From NCBI GenBank assembly GCA_017989885.1, contig JAGNPA010000057.1, positions 1 to 8,671 of the forward strand: 8,671 bases of DNA, given 5' to 3'. Shown here piece by piece: positions 1 to 6,636 of the stretch. Under the pieces are notes generated by a model. That model was not told where the DNA came from. It saw nothing but the letters and a program-made list of their open reading frames with translations, and ran no database searches. Source of the stretch: Aquabacterium sp. (GTDB taxonomy: Bacteria > Pseudomonadota > Gammaproteobacteria > Burkholderiales > Burkholderiaceae_C). The position numbers and the translations under genes are program-made. Position 1 is the stretch's first letter, and each line of letters begins with the position of its first letter.

Positions 1-501
1 GTGGAGGCACCGGCCCTGGTGCTGCGCGATCAACATGAGCTGCAAGAGGCCTATCAGCGCGGCGAGTTGAACCGTGATCTGGTGGCCGTGGTGCTGGGCC
101 AGGGTCCGCGTGCCAACGGCATGCCCGAACTGCACGCCCTCACCCCGCTGCTGACCAATCTGCAAGACCAGGGCTTCAAAGTGGCCCTGGTGACCGATGG
201 GCGCATGTCGGGCGCTTCAGGCAAGGTCCCTGCGGCCATCCACGTAACGCCGGAGGTGCTGGCAGGTGGACCGTTGGGCAAGGTCCGCACGGGCGACCTG
301 ATCCGCCTGGATGCCGACGCGGGCACGCTGCAGGCCCTGGTGCCCGAGACCGAATGGGCCGCCCGCACACCCATCGAGCTGGACGTGAGCCCCTACCAGG
401 TGGGCACAGGGCGCGAGCTGTTTGCCGGCCTGCGACAACGGGTGAGCGGCGCCGAGCAAGGCGCCATGACCTTTGGCTGGACGGAGCAAGGCGAGACATG
501 A
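1..501 (+). CDS. edd: 6-phosphogluconate dehydratase, C-terminal part (5' truncated by window edge)
   Basis: This enzyme dehydrates 6-phosphogluconate to 2-keto-3-deoxy-6-phosphogluconate (KDPG) in the cytoplasm, the first committed step of the Entner-Doudoroff pathway. The visible 166 residues match the C-terminal domain of the IlvD/Edd dehydratase family: an EAPALV stretch at the start, [11 protein letters not shown] near residues 35-45, and the highly conserved [17 protein letters not shown] near residues 65-81. The [10 protein letters not shown] form is typical of Edd rather than of dihydroxy-acid dehydratase IlvD. Family members are about 600 residues, so roughly the first 430 lie upstream. 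The GTG at base 1 is therefore an internal codon, not a start. The stop (499-501) overlaps the eda start as ATGA, which fits the common edd-eda arrangement and translational coupling. Confidence 0.95.
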   Translation: MEAPALVLRDQHELQEAYQRGELNRDLVAVVLGQGPRANGMPELHALTPLLTNLQDQGFKVALVTDGRMSGASGKVPAAIHVTPEVLAGGPLGKVRTGDLIRLDADAGTLQALVPETEWAARTPIELDVSPYQVGTGRELFAGLRQRVSGAEQGAMTFGWTEQGET

Positions 502-1151
502 ACACCAACGAGCTGACGCTGGAGATGGCGCTGACGCGCGGCCCGGTGATTCCGGTGCTGGTGATCGACCGGGTGGATGAGGCCGTGCCGCTGGCGCGTG
601 CCCTGCTGGCCGGCGGCGTGCAGGTGCTGGAGGTGACCTTGCGCACCCCGGCCGCCCTGGACGTGATCCGCCTGCTGGCGCACGAGGTGCCCGAAGCCCT
701 GGTGGCCGCCGGCACCGTGACCACGCCCGAGCAGTGGGAAGCGGCTGCCCACGCAGGCGCGCACCTGGCCGTGTCCCCAGGGCTGACACCGCGCCTGCTC
801 AGCGCACTGCGCAGCGGTGCCCCCACCCCATTGCTACCGGGCGTGGCCACCGCTTCCGAATTGATGACCGCGATGGACGCGGGCCTGAGCCACTTCAAGT
901 TCTTCCCTGCCCAGCAAGCCGGTGGCGTGGGCATGCTCAAGGCCTTCCACGGCCCCTTTGCCGATGCGCGGTTTTGCCCGACCGGGGGCATCACCTTCGA
1001 CACCGCCGCGAACTTTCTGGCCCTGCCCAATGTGGCGTGCGTGGGGGGCTCCTGGCTCGCCCCGGTTTCGGCCGTGCGGGCGGGTGACTGGGAGCGCATC
1101 ACCCAGTTGGCACGCGACACGCTGAGCCTGGGCGGCCCCCTCACCGCCTGA
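498..1151 (+). CDS. eda: KDPG aldolase (2-dehydro-3-deoxyphosphogluconate aldolase)
   Basis: A 217-residue cytoplasmic class I aldolase that splits KDPG into pyruvate and glyceraldehyde-3-phosphate, completing the Entner-Doudoroff branch begun by the upstream dehydratase. Seen in the sequence: the IPVL strand near residues 18-21, the catalytic glutamate E45 with R49 in LEVTLRTP, the AAGTV loop at 70-74, the Schiff-base lysine K134 in FKFFPA, and the PTGGI phosphate-binding loop at 161-165. The length is normal for the family, which is about 205-220 residues. I chose the ATG at 498 because it overlaps the edd stop (ATGA), has a weak AAGGCGAG ribosome-binding stretch just upstream, and puts E45 and K134 within one residue of their E. 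coli counterparts. A longer in-frame start at 354 would add 48 residues read out of frame through the end of edd and is not credible. Confidence 0.96.
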   Translation: MNTNELTLEMALTRGPVIPVLVIDRVDEAVPLARALLAGGVQVLEVTLRTPAALDVIRLLAHEVPEALVAAGTVTTPEQWEAAAHAGAHLAVSPGLTPRLLSALRSGAPTPLLPGVATASELMTAMDAGLSHFKFFPAQQAGGVGMLKAFHGPFADARFCPTGGITFDTAANFLALPNVACVGGSWLAPVSAVRAGDWERITQLARDTLSLGGPLTA

Positions 1152-1210
1152 GCCTCAACCCTCGCCGGGGGGCACCCTCTTTCTGGGGGGGTGATCTGGC
1201 ATTCCCTAAC

Positions 1211-1226
1211 CGTGAAGCACTTCACG
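1211..1226. promoter_or_regulatory. CRP-geometry palindrome upstream of the transporter operon
   Basis: The 16 bases CGTGAAG-CA-CTTCACG form a perfect inverted repeat with 7-base arms and a 2-base centre. Read as a Crp site it is CGTGA-N6-TCACG, so the inner GTGA/TCAC half-sites and the 6-base spacing match the classic TGTGA-N6-TCACA consensus; only the outermost base pair differs. It sits 147 bases before the adaptor start and 60 bases after the eda stop. A weak -10-like TAGTCT lies at 1233-1238, but no convincing -35 was found. A regulator of the Crp/Fnr family is encoded at the end of the same operon, so autoregulation is possible. A host CRP, or an unrelated repressor that reads a palindrome, would fit equally well. 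The rest of 1152-1372 holds no gene or other convincing signal. Confidence 0.5.
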
Positions 1227-1372
1227 CTGGCGTAGTCTGACAACAAGCCCATCCAGTCTGGGTCCCCTGCCCTGCACGCACCCGCACGCACGCCATTTGC
1301 AGCAGGACATCAACCCGGTGGGCGGCACGATCAGCGCCGCACACCTGATCGCACCATCTTGCCCCGACCGCC

Positions 1373-2608
1373 ATGAGCAGCAGTGAAGTACCCCAGCCCT
1401 CGGCCCTGTCCAAACTGAAGATCGACCGCAGCGCACAGGCCCCCGTTCGCAAGAAGTCCAACCTGACACCCTGGGTGTTGGTGGGCGCGCTGGCACTGGG
1501 CGCTGGCGCCTATGTGTGGATGCCCCGCGCGACCGAGGTGAGCACCACCTCGGTGGTGTTGAGCACCCCCTCACAGCAGTACGTGCAGCTGACCGCCTCT
1601 GGTTACGTCGTGGCCCAACGGCGCTCGGCCGTGGCGTCCAAAGCGTCCGGGCGGCTGATCGAGCTGAACGTGCGCGAGGGCTCCAAGGTCAAGCGGGGTG
1701 AGCTGCTGGCCCGCCTGGACGGCAGCGACATCCAGGCCGCCATCCTGGGCGCCGAGGCCGCCGTGCTGCAGGCCGAGGCCAACCACAAGCAACTGTGGGT
1801 GCAACTCATCAACGCCCGCGCCGAGACGGCCCGTGCGCGCAGCCTCGAAGGCCAGGGCTTCATCTCGCCGCAGATGGTGGACACCACCGTGAGCAAGAAC
1901 AAGGCGGCCTTTGCCGCAGCGGCGGCCGGCCAGGCCGCGCTAGAGCAGGCCCGTGCCCAGCTCAAGGCTCAGAAAGTGGCCCTGGACTACACCGAGATCC
2001 GCGCCCCGTTTGACGGCGTGGTGCTGGTCAAGAACGCCAACGTGGGCGACATCATCACCCCCATGTCCAGCGCCGCTGGCGCCCAAGGCGCCGTGGTCAC
2101 CATGGCCGACATGAGCACACTCGAAGTCGAGGCCGACGTGTCCGAGGGCAACCTGTCCAAAGCCCAGGTGGGCCAGCCCGTCGAGATCGTGCTGGACGCC
2201 CTGCCCGGCATGCGCTTCAAGGGCCGCGTCTCGGGCATCGTGCCCACGGTGGACCGGGCCAAGGCCACGGTCATGACCAAGATCCGCTTCGAGCAGTTGG
2301 ACGCCCGCATCCTGCCCGAGATGAGCGCCAAGGTCAGCTTCCTCTCGCAAGACATCAGCGCCGCCGACCAGAAAACCGTGCTGGCCGTGCCAGACCACGC
2401 CATCGTCACCGACCAGGGCAAGAGCCACGTCTACCGCCTGGCCACGGTCAAGGGCAAAGAAGTCGCACAGTCCGTGCCCGTCACCCTGGGCCGCCAGTTG
2501 GGCGAGCTGCGCGAAATCAGCGGCGAGCTCAAGCAAGGCGACAAGCTGGTGGGCACCCCGCCTGCCGGCATGTCTGACGGTGCGCGTGTGCGCCTGGCCA
2601 CGTCCTGA
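1373..2608 (+). CDS. Periplasmic adaptor subunit of an ABC export system (HlyD/MacA-like membrane fusion protein)
   Basis: A 411-residue protein that should bridge an inner-membrane ABC transporter to the periplasm, and possibly to a TolC-like outer-membrane channel not seen here. Order of parts: a cytoplasmic tail of about 30 residues rich in Lys/Arg, one membrane anchor near 32-50, the first lipoyl half near 75-118 (SGRLIELNVREGSKVKRGE), an Ala/Glu-rich helical hairpin near 120-200 for coiled-coil packing, the second lipoyl half near 204-230 (YTEIRAPFDGVV), then beta-barrel and membrane-proximal domains to the C terminus. The length suits MacA-type adaptors. The start at 1373 is the only ATG between the upstream in-frame stop (1346-1348) and the membrane anchor. 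No Shine-Dalgarno sequence precedes it, which is odd. It is the first gene of the transporter operon. The family call is firm and the substrate is unknown. Confidence 0.9.
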   Translation: MSSSEVPQPSALSKLKIDRSAQAPVRKKSNLTPWVLVGALALGAGAYVWMPRATEVSTTSVVLSTPSQQYVQLTASGYVVAQRRSAVASKASGRLIELNVREGSKVKRGELLARLDGSDIQAAILGAEAAVLQAEANHKQLWVQLINARAETARARSLEGQGFISPQMVDTTVSKNKAAFAAAAAGQAALEQARAQLKAQKVALDYTEIRAPFDGVVLVKNANVGDIITPMSSAAGAQGAVVTMADMSTLEVEADVSEGNLSKAQVGQPVEIVLDALPGMRFKGRVSGIVPTVDRAKATVMTKIRFEQLDARILPEMSAKVSFLSQDISAADQKTVLAVPDHAIVTDQGKSHVYRLATVKGKEVAQSVPVTLGRQLGELREISGELKQGDKLVGTPPAGMSDGARVRLATS

Positions 2609-2625
2609 AGCGAGGGCGCCGCAGT

Positions 2626-3354
2626 ATGAGCACCTCACACGGCACATCGGCCGACGCGTCCGACGACACGCTGATCCGCATCGACCACCTCAGCAAGACC
2701 TACAGCCGCGGTGGCCAGCCCATTCCGGTGCTGAAGGACATCAACCTGGCGGTGCGCCGCGCCGAATTCGTCTCGCTGATGGGGCCCAGCGGCTCGGGCA
2801 AGAGCACGCTGCTCAACCTGATCGCTGGCATTGACCAGCCCAGCACGGGCACCATCCAGATTGCCGGGGTGGACATTGCCACGCTGGACGAAACGGCCCT
2901 GGCCGACTGGCGCGCGGCCAATGTGGGCTTCATTTTCCAGTTCTACAACCTGATGCCGGTGCTGACGGCCTACGAGAACGTGGAACTGCCCCTGCTGCTG
3001 ACCAACCTGACCCGCAAGCAGCGCAAGGAACACGTGGAGGCCACGCTGGAGATGGTGCGCCTGGCCGACCGCATGGACCACTACCCCAATGAACTGTCGG
3101 GCGGACAGCAGCAGCGCGTGGCCATTGCGCGTGCCCTGGTGACCGACCCTGCGCTGATCGTGGCCGACGAGCCCACGGGCGACCTGGACCGCGCCACGGG
3201 CGAAGAGGTGCTGGCACTGATGGACGAGTTGCACCACGACCTGGGCAAGACCATCGTGATGGTGACGCACGACCCCAAGGCCGCCTCGCGCGCCAGCCGC
3301 ATGATTCACCTTGAAAAAGGTGTGTTGGTCGACGACCCAGCCGACGCGCACTGA
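2626..3354 (+). CDS. ABC transporter ATP-binding protein, MacB/LolD type
   Basis: A 242-residue cytoplasmic ATPase that powers the two permeases encoded directly downstream. All nucleotide-binding motifs are intact: Walker [10 protein letters not shown] at 53-61, Q-loop Q105 in FIFQFYNLM, signature LSGGQQQRV at 157-165, Walker B LIVADE at 177-182 with catalytic E182, D-loop GDLD at 185-188, and switch H215. The FQFYNLMP stretch after the Q-loop and the DEPTGDLD stretch are typical of the MacB/LolD/FtsE branch, which works with FtsX-like permeases by mechanotransmission rather than by a classical substrate channel. A GAGGG ribosome-binding site at 2612-2616 lies 9 bases before the ATG and 17 bases separate it from the adaptor stop. 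The N terminus has about 14 extra polar residues before the ATPase fold. Its stop overlaps the first permease start by one base. Confidence 0.95.
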   Translation: MSTSHGTSADASDDTLIRIDHLSKTYSRGGQPIPVLKDINLAVRRAEFVSLMGPSGSGKSTLLNLIAGIDQPSTGTIQIAGVDIATLDETALADWRAANVGFIFQFYNLMPVLTAYENVELPLLLTNLTRKQRKEHVEATLEMVRLADRMDHYPNELSGGQQQRVAIARALVTDPALIVADEPTGDLDRATGEEVLALMDELHHDLGKTIVMVTHDPKAASRASRMIHLEKGVLVDDPADAH

Positions 3355-4514
3355 TGTTCATCTTCAAGCTCCTGCTGAAAAACGCCTTCCGGCACAAGCT
3401 GCGCACCCTGCTGACCATGGTGGGCCTGGTGGTGGCCATCAGCGCCTTCGGGCTGCTGCGCACCATCGTGGACGCCTGGTATGCCGGCGTCGAAGGCACG
3501 TCCAGCACCCGGCTGATCACGCGCAGCGCCATTTCGATCGGCCAGCCGCTGCCGCGCTACTACGCCGAACGCATCCGCAAAATTGAAGGCGTGAGCGGCG
3601 TGACCTGGGCCAACTGGTTCGGCGGCATCTACCTCGACCGCCGCAACTTCTTCGCCCGCTTTGCCGTCGACGGCCCCAGCTACTTCGACATCTACCCCGA
3701 ATACCAGCTGACCGACGCCGAGCGCGCCGCCTTCATGGCCGACCGCCAGGGCGCCATCATCGGCCGCGACCTGGCGCAGCGCTTTGGCTGGAAGGTGGGC
3801 GACACCATCCCGCTGAGCGGCACCATCTACCCGGGCAACTGGAGCTTCACGGTCCGCGGCATCTATGCCTCGCCCGATCCGGCCACGGATGAGAGCATCA
3901 TGCTCATGCACTGGTCGCTGCTGTCGGAAAACCTGCGCAAGCGCCTGGGCAGCACTGCCGCCGAGCAGGTGGCCCTGTACGTGGTCGGCATCAGCGACCC
4001 GAGCCGCGCGTCGGCCATCTCGCAAGAGATTGACGCGCTGTTTCGCAACTCCAACGCCGAAACCAAGACCGAGACCGAGAAGTCGTTTCAGCTGGGCATG
4101 GTGGCCATGAGCCAGACGGTGCTGATGGCGATTCGGGCCGTGAGCTTTGTGGTGATCCTCATCATCATGGCCGTGATGGCCAACACGATGACGATGACGG
4201 CGCGCGAGCGCCTGGCCGAGTACGCCACACTCAAGGCCCTGGGCTTCTCGCCGGCCTTCGTGGTGAAGCTGCTGTTTGGCGAAAGCCTGATGATCGCGGT
4301 GATCGGCGGGGCCATCGGCATGGCCTTGACCTTCCCGCTCACCGCCGCCTTCGTGCAGCAGACCGGCACGCTGTTCAAGGTGTTCGAGGTGTCGCAAACC
4401 ACCTTGGTCTATCAAGCGCTGGCAGCCTTGGTGGTGGGCCTGCTGGCCGCCGCCTGGCCGGCCTGGAAGATGTCGCGCATCGACATCGTGCAAGGCTTGC
4501 GCCACGTGGCCTGA
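3354..4514 (+). CDS. ABC transporter permease, FtsX/MacB-like (first of two)
   Basis: A 386-residue inner-membrane protein with the MacB/LolC/LolE layout. One membrane helix lies near the N terminus (about 16-36), followed by a periplasmic domain of roughly 220 residues, then three C-terminal helices near 263-285, 310-333 and 353-373. The stretch RERLAEYATLKALGFSPAFV just after the second helix is the conserved cytoplasmic coupling segment that touches the ATPase. The C terminus PAWKMSRIDIVQGLRHVA is the typical short tail. It starts at TGATG, overlapping the ATPase stop by one base, so translation is probably coupled. It has a different periplasmic domain from the next permease, so the two probably form a heterodimer as in LolC/LolE. 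The cargo is not evident. Confidence 0.92.
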   Translation: MFIFKLLLKNAFRHKLRTLLTMVGLVVAISAFGLLRTIVDAWYAGVEGTSSTRLITRSAISIGQPLPRYYAERIRKIEGVSGVTWANWFGGIYLDRRNFFARFAVDGPSYFDIYPEYQLTDAERAAFMADRQGAIIGRDLAQRFGWKVGDTIPLSGTIYPGNWSFTVRGIYASPDPATDESIMLMHWSLLSENLRKRLGSTAAEQVALYVVGISDPSRASAISQEIDALFRNSNAETKTETEKSFQLGMVAMSQTVLMAIRAVSFVVILIIMAVMANTMTMTARERLAEYATLKALGFSPAFVVKLLFGESLMIAVIGGAIGMALTFPLTAAFVQQTGTLFKVFEVSQTTLVYQALAALVVGLLAAAWPAWKMSRIDIVQGLRHVA

Positions 4515-4525
4515 GGCAGTACCCC

Positions 4526-5692
4526 ATGCGAGCGATTCCCCTGTCTTATGTGATGCGCAACCTGTGGGTGCGCCGGGTGACCACGGCGCTGACCGCCGGT
4601 GGCATGGCCCTGGTGGTGTTCGTGTTCGCCACCGTGCTGATGATGAGCGAAGGCATCAGCGAAACCATGGTGGCCACCGGCCAGAGCGACAACGTGGTGG
4701 TGATGCGCAAGGGCGCCGGCACCGAGATCAACTCCAACATCACCCGCGACCAGGCCAACGCCATCGACACCCTGCCCGGCGTGGCCACCGACAACCAGGG
4801 CCGCAAGCTGGTCTCGCGCGAAGCGGTGGCGCTCAACAACCTGCCCAAACGCGATGGCAGCACCGCCAATGTGATCATGCGCGGCATGTCGGAGTTCGGC
4901 ATCAGCATGCGCCCACAGGTCAAGCTGATCGAGGGGCGCATGTTCCGCCCAGGCACTTCCGAGATCGTGGCCGGCAAGGCCATCGCCAAGGGTTTTGCCA
5001 ACGTCGAAGTGGGCCACACCCTGCACTTTGCCGGACGTGACTGGACGGTGGTGGGCATCATGGACGCCGACCGCAGCGCGTTCGATTCGGAAGTGTGGCT
5101 GGACGCGCACCAGGCCATGCAGGCCTTCCGCCGCCCGGCTTACTCGACCATCTTGTTCCGCCTGTCCCACTCCGATGCGCTGGACGCGGCCCGTCAGGCC
5201 GTGGACGCCGACCCGCGCCTGCAGCTCGACGTGAAGCGCGAGACGCAGTTCTACGCCGAGCAGTCCGAATCCATGTCGAGCTTCATCAAGCTGCTGGGCA
5301 TGTCGCTGTCGGTGATCTTTTCGATCGGGGCCATCGTGGGCGCCATGATCACGATGTTCGCGGCCGTGGCCTCGCGCATTGGCGAGATCGGCACGCTGCG
5401 GGCGCTGGGCTTTCGACGCGAGGCGGTGCTGATCGCCTTCCTGGGCGAATCCTTGGGCCTGTCGCTGGTGGGCGGGCTGATCGGCTTGGGGGCCGCTTCG
5501 CTGCTGCAAAGCGTGGACGTGTCCACGGTGAATTACGCGACGTTTTCGGAAATGGCGTTCCGCTTCCGATTCACGGCCAGCGTGGCGGCGCAAGCCATGG
5601 CGTTTGCGCTGTTCATGGGCGTGGTGGGCGGCTTCATCCCTGCGTGGCGGGCGGCGCGCTTGAGCATCATCGAGTGCCTGCGGCAGGCTTGA
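4526..5692 (+). CDS. ABC transporter permease, FtsX/MacB-like (second of two)
   Basis: A 388-residue inner-membrane permease with the same layout as its upstream neighbour: first helix near 20-41, a large periplasmic domain with GMSEFGISMRPQVKLIEG near its middle, then helices near 255-281, 301-327 and 353-375. The coupling segment SRIGEIGTLRALGFRREAV matches the FtsX-family pattern, and the tail PAWRAARLSIIECLRQA is typical. A GAGG ribosome-binding site at 4513-4516 overlaps the stop of the previous gene and lies 9 bases before this ATG. With the first permease and the ATPase it should make a 1:1:2 complex served by the adaptor. MacB proteins normally fuse ATPase and permease; here they are separate and the permease is duplicated and diverged. 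Confidence 0.92.
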   Translation: MRAIPLSYVMRNLWVRRVTTALTAGGMALVVFVFATVLMMSEGISETMVATGQSDNVVVMRKGAGTEINSNITRDQANAIDTLPGVATDNQGRKLVSREAVALNNLPKRDGSTANVIMRGMSEFGISMRPQVKLIEGRMFRPGTSEIVAGKAIAKGFANVEVGHTLHFAGRDWTVVGIMDADRSAFDSEVWLDAHQAMQAFRRPAYSTILFRLSHSDALDAARQAVDADPRLQLDVKRETQFYAEQSESMSSFIKLLGMSLSVIFSIGAIVGAMITMFAAVASRIGEIGTLRALGFRREAVLIAFLGESLGLSLVGGLIGLGAASLLQSVDVSTVNYATFSEMAFRFRFTASVAAQAMAFALFMGVVGGFIPAWRAARLSIIECLRQA

Positions 5693-5702
5693 GGAGCGTG
5701 CC

Positions 5703-6449
5703 ATGCCCACGTCAGACCCAAGGCAGTACCTCTCGGTCTTGCAAAAGAGCCTGTGGTTCAACAGCTTGCCGCCCGTGGCGTCGCAACGCCTGCTCAGTGA
5801 AGCGACGGTCCAGCACCTGGGCGCAGGTCAGCAACTGTTCCTGAGGGGCGACAGCTTCGATGGCATCTACTGCGTCATCGAGGGCGGACTGCGCCTGACC
5901 GGGATCGCGCCCGACGGGCAAGAGAACCTGTTCAGCGTGATCTCTCCCCCCACCTGGTTCGGGGAGATCGCCTTTTTTGACGGCTTGCCGCGCACACACG
6001 ACGCGCAAGCGGTGGGGCCCACGGTGCTGCTGCATGTCTCACCCGCTCGACTCGGAGGCCTGGTCAGCGAAGATCCCCAATGGGCTTTCAGGCTGGCGGT
6101 CTTGATGGCCCAGAAAACCCGCTTGCTGTTCTTCGCCCTGGAGGCGGTCGCGAGGCTGGACACGCAAGCCAAGCTCGCGCGCGCCATCGTGATGACCCTC
6201 ACGCAAGGGTGGACGGCGGTGCCCGACCTCGCTGGCAGCAGCTCACCGCTGAACCAGGGCTCGCTGGCCGAGACGCTGGGCATGACACGTCAGACCGTGG
6301 CCGCAGGATTGAAGGTGCTGCAAGACCAGGGCATCGTGAAGCTGGGCTACCGCCGCGTCACCGTGACCGACTGGCCGCGCTTGTGCGACATGGCCGAGAT
6401 CGATGCCGAATACCCGCCGAATTCTCTGCACAACGAGAACCCCAGCTGA
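5703..6449 (+). CDS. Crp/Fnr-family transcriptional regulator
   Basis: A 248-residue cytoplasmic DNA-binding protein. The N-terminal cyclic-nucleotide-binding-like beta-roll spans about 20-130 (GDSFDGIYCVIEGGLRL near 49-65 and FGEIAFFDGLPRT near 86-98), followed by a dimerisation helix and a C-terminal winged helix-turn-helix near 180-225 with recognition helix MTRQTVAAGL at 194-203. R97-T98 occupy the place of the R-S pair that binds cAMP phosphate in Crp, so a nucleotide ligand is possible. There are only two cysteines (C57 and one near the C terminus), so it lacks the four-cysteine Fe-S cluster of oxygen-sensing Fnr. Relative to the Crp helix residues R-E-x-x-x-R it has R-Q-x-x-x-A, and relative to the Fnr E-x-x-S-R it has Q-x-x-A-A. 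Its start has GAGGAG at 5691-5696, 10 bases after the permease stop, so it is part of the transporter operon and probably controls it or senses its state. Confidence 0.93.
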   Translation: MPTSDPRQYLSVLQKSLWFNSLPPVASQRLLSEATVQHLGAGQQLFLRGDSFDGIYCVIEGGLRLTGIAPDGQENLFSVISPPTWFGEIAFFDGLPRTHDAQAVGPTVLLHVSPARLGGLVSEDPQWAFRLAVLMAQKTRLLFFALEAVARLDTQAKLARAIVMTLTQGWTAVPDLAGSSSPLNQGSLAETLGMTRQTVAAGLKVLQDQGIVKLGYRRVTVTDWPRLCDMAEIDAEYPPNSLHNENPS

Positions 6450-6466
6450 AGGCTGTCCGACACCCT

Positions 6467-6503
6467 CCGAATGGGGGGTCGTGCGTGCAAGCCGCCCCAT
6501 CGG
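6467..6503 (+). terminator. Hairpin downstream of the regulator gene, no T-tract
   Basis: The arms CCGAATGGGG (6467-6476) and CCCCATCGG (6495-6503) can pair with one bulged A and a loop of about 18 bases, starting 18 bases after the regulator stop. No run of T follows, so it is not a complete intrinsic terminator. It may protect the 3' end of the transporter mRNA or act together with the second hairpin downstream. Confidence 0.3.
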
Positions 6504-6508
6504 AAACC

Positions 6509-6537
6509 CGTGGATTGTTAAATAACTCACGTTTTTT
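6509..6537 (+). terminator. Candidate intrinsic terminator of the transporter operon
   Basis: CGTG (6509-6512) can pair with CACG (6528-6531), and GTT (6517-6519) with AAC (6524-6526), around an AAAT loop and directly before six T residues (6532-6537). The stem is short and interrupted by unpaired bases, so it would be a weak terminator. The place fits: it lies after the last gene of the transporter operon and before the FNR-type box of the next unit. The AT-rich stretch could also be part of a promoter instead. Confidence 0.35.
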
Positions 6538-6547
6538 CATGCCTCGT

Positions 6548-6561
6548 TTGATCACGATCAA
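6548..6561. promoter_or_regulatory. FNR-type box upstream of the propeller/MBL unit
   Basis: TTGATCACGATCAA matches the FNR/Anr consensus TTGAT-N4-ATCAA at every defined base. It is also a longer palindrome with 6-base arms TTGATC/GATCAA around a 2-base centre. It is intergenic, 99 bases after the regulator stop and 76 bases before the propeller ATG. If it acts as a class II activator site centred near -41.5, transcription would start near 6596; I did not find a convincing -10 element there. The match suggests control by oxygen or nitrosative status through a host FNR-type protein. The regulator encoded next door lacks both the Fe-S cysteines and the E-x-x-S-R reading residues of FNR. Confidence 0.65.
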
Positions 6562-6623
6562 GGTGTCCGCCCACACCGAGTCACAACGCTCATGTCGCGT
6601 GTCGGCCGTTCGCCCACACAACC

Positions 6624-6630
6624 GAGGAAA
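6624..6630 (+). promoter_or_regulatory. Ribosome-binding site that fixes the propeller start
   Basis: GAGGAAA lies 6 bases before the ATG at 6637, ahead of a standard signal peptide. The in-frame ATG at 6592 would add 15 polar residues before that signal peptide and has no such site, so 6637 is preferred. A second ATG at 6632, one base after the site, opens a two-codon reading frame (ATG GAA TGA) whose stop overlaps the real start; it is too close to the site to be used efficiently. Confidence 0.7.
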
Positions 6631-6636
6631 CATGGA

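Noticed and set aside
1173..1193. Hairpin CACCC/GGGTG after eda as a terminator
   Set aside because: The stem is only 5 base pairs with an 11-base loop in a G-run, and no T-tract follows. The end of the edd-eda transcript cannot be placed from this.
176..1291. Open frame of 371 codons on the - strand across edd and eda
   Set aside because: The + strand genes carry catalytic motifs at the right places; this frame is Arg/Ser/Pro-rich antisense noise.
3306..4505. Long open frame on the - strand (399 codons) across the first permease
   Set aside because: It mirrors the permease, is dominated by His/Gln/Gly/Ala from GC-rich antisense codons, and has no recognisable domain or ribosome-binding site. 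It is a shadow of codon bias.
4412..5761. Long open frame on the - strand (449 codons) across the second permease
   Set aside because: Same antisense low-complexity composition, and it spans three + strand genes with intact family motifs.
5703..6449. Naming the regulator fnr, crp or dnr
   Set aside because: It has no Fe-S cysteine cluster, and its recognition-helix residues match neither Crp nor Fnr, so only the family can be named.
6592..6636. Upstream ATG extending the propeller by 15 residues
   Set aside because: It would place polar residues before a textbook signal peptide, and the good ribosome-binding site serves the ATG at 6637.
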